This document shows positions 57,234 to 64,000 of a DNA stretch of 64,000 bases, in pieces; position 1 is the first letter of the stretch; every line of letters begins with the position of its first letter. Both the position numbers and the translations under genes were made by a program. Origin of the DNA: CAVTGO01 sp963734275 (GTDB lineage: Bacteria; Actinomycetota; UBA4738; HRBIN12). The stretch lies in the NCBI GenBank assembly GCA_963734275.1, contig CAVTGO010000018.1, positions 310,001-374,000 of the forward strand. Direction: 5' to 3'. The notes beneath the pieces are model-generated. The model ran no database searches. It saw nothing but the letters and a program-made list of their open reading frames with translations, and had not been told where the DNA came from.

Positions 57234-57749
57234 TCACGAGGGGGGCGTCCGTCCCTCGGCCATCAGGAGCGCGAGGGCCGTCTTCGCGTCGCGGACCCGG
57301 CCGGCGCGCGCCGCCGCGACCATCTCGTCGAAGGGTTTCCGTACGAGCTCGATGCCGTCCTCCGGCGCGCCGGACGGCTCGGACCGGATCCGGGCCCAGA
57401 AGATGTGGACGTACTCGTCGCTGAAGCCGGCCGTCGTGTACACGCCGCCGAGGAACTCGATCCACTCGTGCGCGTAGCCCGTCTCCTCGACGAGCTCCCG
57501 GGCGGCGCATGAGAGCGCGTCCTCCCCTTCGTGGTCGAGGATCCCGGCGGGGATCTCGGTCAGGTCTCCGCCGATCGCCGGCCGATGCTGGCGAACCAGC
57601 AGGACGTCGCCATCTCCCGTGAGCGGCAGCACGCCCGACGCCCCGGGGTGGCGCACCACGTCGTAGGGATGGTCGGCGCCCGGCCACCGCTGACGCAGGA
57701 CCGTGAAGATCGCGCCCTCGAAGACGAGCTCGGAGGACTCGGGCTCCAC
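57234..57749 (-). CDS. NUDIX hydrolase, ADP-ribose pyrophosphatase type
   Basis: A 171-residue protein with the NUDIX box GEDALSCAARELVEETGYAHEW and its upstream PAGILDHE. The layout around it (FTVLRQRWPG..., VLLVRQHRPAIGGDLTEIPA) is that of ADP-ribose pyrophosphatases. It is in the position of Rv1700 between pyrG and xerD. GTG start, 9 bases after pyrG. Confidence 0.92.
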   Translation of the reverse strand: MEPESSELVFEGAIFTVLRQRWPGADHPYDVVRHPGASGVLPLTGDGDVLLVRQHRPAIGGDLTEIPAGILDHEGEDALSCAARELVEETGYAHEWIEFLGGVYTTAGFSDEYVHIFWARIRSEPSGAPEDGIELVRKPFDEMVAAARAGRVRDAKTALALLMAEGRTPPS

Positions 57750-57758
57750 GGGCCGTCC

Positions 57759-60921
<3,163 letters not shown>

Positions 60922-60925
<4 letters not shown>

Positions 60926-61845
60926 GGCAGCGGCGGGAGCGGATCCGCGCCGTCCTTCACACCGTAGGCGCCGCCGTCGCCGGTGCGAAGGCGCTCCTCG
61001 AGGCCCAGCGCGAGCGCGGCCCCACCGGCATCCAGATCCAGATCGTCGACGGTCACGATGCCGGCGTCGTCGTCATCGCGCACGAGCGCGACGAAGGGCA
61101 GCTCGGTGAGCAGCGACTCCCCCGCGGCCACCGGCGCCCCGAGGTCGTCCAGGGCCAGCACGAGCGGAACCGCGAAGTCGGCGGGGTCGATCAGGACCTC
61201 GGACTCCGCGCCTCCGGCGAGGACCAGGATCACCTGGCCCGGCGCGCCGATATCGCCGAGCGAGGCCTGCGACACGCCGGGGCCCGCCGGTGCCGGCGCC
61301 AGGAATCCGGCCGAGAGCAGCCCGTCGAGCACGTCGTCCTCGGGGTCCGAGGTGGCGGGCTGCGTGGTGAGTCGCGAAGCAAGGATGCCGGCGACCTCGG
61401 ACGGGTCCACCGGCCCCGTCCCCGCCGCGCCGAGGATCGTCGCCAGCTCCCCCTGCACGGCCGGATCCTCCGACACGAGCTTGTCCTCGGCCGAGATCGT
61501 CGCCACGACCCTGGCCCCGCCGACCGTGAGCGCCTGCATCGATTCCGCCAGCACGGCATCCTCGACCCCGTCCTGCGCCACGACCACCGCGGTGTGGCCG
61601 AGCAGGATGTTGCGAGCGAGGTGCGGCAGCGTCGCCTCGGCGAAGGCGTCGAGCGCGCCGACCTCGGCTCGCGTCTCGGTCAGGTCTTGCTCCAGGTCGC
61701 GGGTCCGTTTCAGCAGATCGTCGGTCCGGCTCTGGAGCTGACGCACGAGCTCGGGCTCGACGAACGCGCTCCCGGCGAGGATCCCGATCGCGAGCGCGAG
61801 GAAGACGGCGACGATCGCCACGACGTGGTAACGGAACGAGATCAG
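60922..61845 (-). CDS. MctB/SteB-like envelope protein, probable CTG start
   Basis: A 307-residue protein with one N-terminal membrane helix (VVAIVAVFLALAIGILAGSAF) then a coiled coil (LVRQLQSRTDDLLKRTRDLE) and an extracytoplasmic domain. It matches the mycobacterial MctB / corynebacterial SteB family. Homologues begin MISFRYH; here ISFRYH is preceded only by CTG, which overlaps the SteA stop as CTGA, with GGAG six bases ahead. No ATG, GTG or TTG fits. It acts with SteA in cell separation in corynebacteria; a copper-channel role was proposed in mycobacteria. Confidence 0.85.
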
Positions 61846-63083
61846 AACAGCTCCTTCAGTTGGAACACCCACTCGCGGAACTGCTCGAATAGCTGGGTCA
61901 CGTATAACCGCAGCGGAGGCGACACGGCGATCACGGCGGCCATCGCGACCACCGCGGCGGCCACCAGGAGCAGCGCGTCGCGCGTCCGGACGCGAGGCGA
62001 GTACACGCGGGACACGCCCTTCGCGTCCATGAGGATCTCGCCGACGCGCAGTCTCACGAGGAAGGTGCTCGACATGCCCTCGCGCCCCTTGTCGAGGAAC
62101 TCCCGCAGGTTGCCGTGGCTGCCTACCGAGACGATCGTCTCGGCCCCCTTCTCGTGCGCGAGCAGGAACGCGACGTCCTCGCTGGTCCCCGCGGCCTCCA
62201 CCGTCTTGAAGGGAACCCCCATCGCCTCCAGGCGAGCGCGGCCAGGTGCGCGTCCGCCGGGGTACGCGTGGAGCAGCAGCTCGGTCGGCCGGCGACGCCG
62301 GAGCCATCCGCGTCTGGCGTCCAGCGCCAAGGCCAGGGCCTGGTCGGACACGCTGTCCATGTCGCCGAGGATCAGGTCGGGCACGTAGCCGGCCTCGATC
62401 AGGGCGTCGGCGCCACCGTCCACGCCGAGCAGGACCGGTCGCACGTCGCGGATGTACGGGCGAAGGACGGCGAGGTCCTCGCGGTGGTCGTAGCCTCGGA
62501 CGACGACCAGGACCGGCAGCCCGCCGAGCTCGTGGTGCAGCGTCGGGAGCCCGGACCCGCCGAAGAGCAGGTCACGTTCGCGCTGGATGTACTCCACGGT
62601 GTTGCGGGCGAACGATTCGAACCGCTCGCCGAGGGCGAGCTGTGCCTCCGACATCGCCGAGCGCACGGACTCCTCGCTCTGGCTCACGCCGACGCCGACG
62701 ATGCGATCGCCGTCGAGGAGACGATCGCCCTCGAGGCGCAGCCGGTCGCCCTCACGCACCTTGCGCAGCAGGAGCGGACCGACCGAGTCGACGAGCGGCA
62801 CGCCTGCCTGCACGAGGATCAACGGTCCGAGGTTCGGGTAGCGACCGCTGATCGAGCGGCGGACGTTCACGACCCCGCCGACGCCCGTACGGACGAGGGC
62901 CTCGGCCGAGACCCGGTCGAGATCCTCGTGGTCGATCACCGCGATCTCGCCCGGCTGCGCCCGCTGGACGAGGCGCTTGGTGCGCGCGTCGACGCGGGCG
63001 ACCCCCGAGCGCGGCTTCGCGCGCCGCAGGGACCGCCGGCCCAGGCGCCTCGACCCCGATCCGGACGTGGGGATGCCTCCCAT
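61842..63083 (-). CDS. steA: SteA-like protein with thiamin pyrophosphokinase-type fold
   Basis: A 413-residue protein. Residues ~40-340 include NVRRSISGRYPNLGPLIL, VLLGVDGGADALIEAGYVPD and LILGDMDSVSD (the TPK-like catalytic segment), then a SHGNLREFLDKGREGMSSTF stretch, and a C-terminal membrane helix (LLLVAAAVVAMAAVIAVSPP) with an amphipathic end. In corynebacteria SteA and SteB work with the RipA hydrolase in daughter-cell separation. The ATG at 63083 (MGGIPTSGSGSRRLG) is chosen; a GAGGG lies 8 bases ahead. Confidence 0.88.
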   Translation of the reverse strand: MGGIPTSGSGSRRLGRRSLRRAKPRSGVARVDARTKRLVQRAQPGEIAVIDHEDLDRVSAEALVRTGVGGVVNVRRSISGRYPNLGPLILVQAGVPLVDSVGPLLLRKVREGDRLRLEGDRLLDGDRIVGVGVSQSEESVRSAMSEAQLALGERFESFARNTVEYIQRERDLLFGGSGLPTLHHELGGLPVLVVVRGYDHREDLAVLRPYIRDVRPVLLGVDGGADALIEAGYVPDLILGDMDSVSDQALALALDARRGWLRRRRPTELLLHAYPGGRAPGRARLEAMGVPFKTVEAAGTSEDVAFLLAHEKGAETIVSVGSHGNLREFLDKGREGMSSTFLVRLRVGEILMDAKGVSRVYSPRVRTRDALLLVAAAVVAMAAVIAVSPPLRLYVTQLFEQFREWVFQLKELF

Positions 63084-63218
63084 TGACGTGGCCCTCGGAA
63101 CGGCCGTCGACGTGGCCGTAGCGGGGCGCCCGGCGCTCGCCGCTGCGCTCCGCGCCGACGCGGAAACCCTCGGCCCCAAGGGTAGTCGACGCACGCCGCG
63201 CCGGGCGACCCGCGTCCC

Positions 63219-64000
63219 CTAGCTGTGCTTCCTCGGGACATCGTTCACGGCCGTGATGGGTGCCCTGCCCGCGTGAGCCATGTGCGGTCGATGATAGTTG
63301 TAGTCGTGGAGCCAACGCTCGAGCTCTCGGGTGCGTGATTCGTTCGAGTCGTAAGCGCGGGCGTAGGCCCATTCCCATTTCAGGGTGAGGTTGAACCGCT
63401 CCACCTTGCCGTTGGTCTGCGGTCGGTAGGGACGCGTCCGGCGGTGGGCGACATCCGCATCGGCCAACGTGCGGGCGAACTCGCGAGAGCGATAGCACGA
63501 ACCGTTGTCGGTGAGCACCCGTTCGACCGTGATGCCGCGATCGGCGAAGAACCCAAGCGCTCGGGTGATGAACGCCGACGCGGTCTCCTTGCGCTCATCG
63601 GAGAGGATCTCCGCGTAGGCAAGCCGCGAGCGATCATCGACCGCAGCATGGACGAAGTCATAGCCATCACCTCGGTGCCGGTTCGGCGCCGCCGCCCGCC
63701 CGTGGATCCGCCACCCCCCACCCGCGGGGATCCTGCCCTGCTTCTTGATGTCGACGTGCACGAGCTCACCTGGGCGTTCGCGCTCGTAGCGCACCACGGT
63801 GCGGGTTGGGCGATCGAGGTCGCGCAGCCGCGGAGCACCGAGTCGGCGCAGCACCCGGTGCACCGTGGCCGGCGTCTCCCCGAGCGTCCAAGCGATCCGA
63901 TGGGGACCTTCCAGGGTGGCTTGACGCCTGGCCAGGATCGCACGCTCCCGGGCGGGGCTCAGCCTGCCCGGTGTGCGGTGAGGTCGGCTCGATCGGTCCG
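63219..64000 (-). mobile_element. IS481-type transposase, C-terminal part (cut by window end)
   Basis: At least 260 codons of a DDE transposase read from the right edge: an HTH-like part (LSPARERAILARRQA ... TPATVHRVLRRLG), then the rve core with Asp in LVHVDIKKQGRIP, Asp in VLTDNGSCYRSREFA and Glu in NGKVERFNLTLKWEW. The tail YNYHRPHMAHAGRAP is typical of IS481. The frame is open to 64000 and no start is in the window. The gene ends 136 bases from the steA start; the element's terminal repeat could not be placed. Confidence 0.88.

Noticed and set aside
63195..63240. Terminal inverted repeat of the IS481-type element
   Set aside because: The other end is outside the window, so no pair of repeats can be compared.

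Overview
The window is a gene-dense, very GC-rich (roughly 70%) bacterial chromosome segment. It most likely comes from a deep-branching member of Actinomycetota outside the mycolic-acid group. The evidence is gene content and order. There is a PafB-PafC-TatA-TatC-HelY-PepE block; a GcvH / FHA (GarA-like) / MerR / bifunctional nuclease / MerR / GcvP block; and a SteA / MctB(SteB) / PyrG / NUDIX / XerD ... ScpA / ScpB / RluB / Cmk / Der block. From memory, all three run in nearly the order of the Mycobacterium tuberculosis blocks Rv2097c-Rv2089c, Rv1826-Rv1832 and Rv1697-Rv1713. DUF4193, DUF3866 and a fused Lnt-Ppm1 protein also point to actinobacteria. GTG starts and 4-base ATGA/GTGA gene overlaps are common.

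Layout. 1-11,500: a DUF3866 fragment, then a + strand run of PafB/PafC WYL regulators, a zinc-ribbon protein, Tat translocase, an alpha/beta hydrolase, HelY helicase, a lipid kinase, an M24 peptidase and a ferritin-like di-iron protein. 11,500-19,300 (- strand): a divergent FtsH-like protease, cysS, then an operon with a paralogous membrane protein at each end and two cytochrome P450s between them. 19,370-25,700: a helical hypothetical protein, an AsnC/Lrp regulator, a compact reverse-transcriptase-like protein, an amidohydrolase, a candidate structured RNA, DUF4193 and Lnt-Ppm1. 25,700-33,400: a low-density region with three large DUF11-repeat surface proteins, separated by strong hairpin terminators and ending in the same AFTG motif, membrane helix and arginine tail. 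33,400-43,400: a CAP-domain protein under a c-di-GMP-I riboswitch, the glycine cleavage genes, two MerR regulators, a nuclease-like protein, a second CAP protein, BFN nuclease, HPRT, a D,D-carboxypeptidase, the FHA protein and PgsA. 43,399-54,700: tRNA-Pro(GGG), then der-cmk-aroA-tyrA-aroH-rluB-scpB-scpA-trpS, an M50 protease and pyrimidine nucleoside salvage. 54,700-64,000: a TraR/DksA-type protein, XerD, alanine dehydrogenase, NUDIX, PyrG, a frameshifted GT4 gene, GT2, MctB/SteB, SteA and an IS481-type transposase cut by the window end.

Most genes are housekeeping: translation, aromatic amino acids, nucleotide metabolism, chromosome segregation, secretion and envelope. The accessory material of most interest is (i) the P450/membrane-protein operon, where both P450s lack the I-helix acid-alcohol pair normally used for O2 activation; (ii) the 234-residue reverse-transcriptase-like protein; (iii) the tandem DUF11 surface proteins; and (iv) the c-di-GMP riboswitch in front of a secreted CAP protein.

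All functional calls come from reading motifs by eye. No database search was run.
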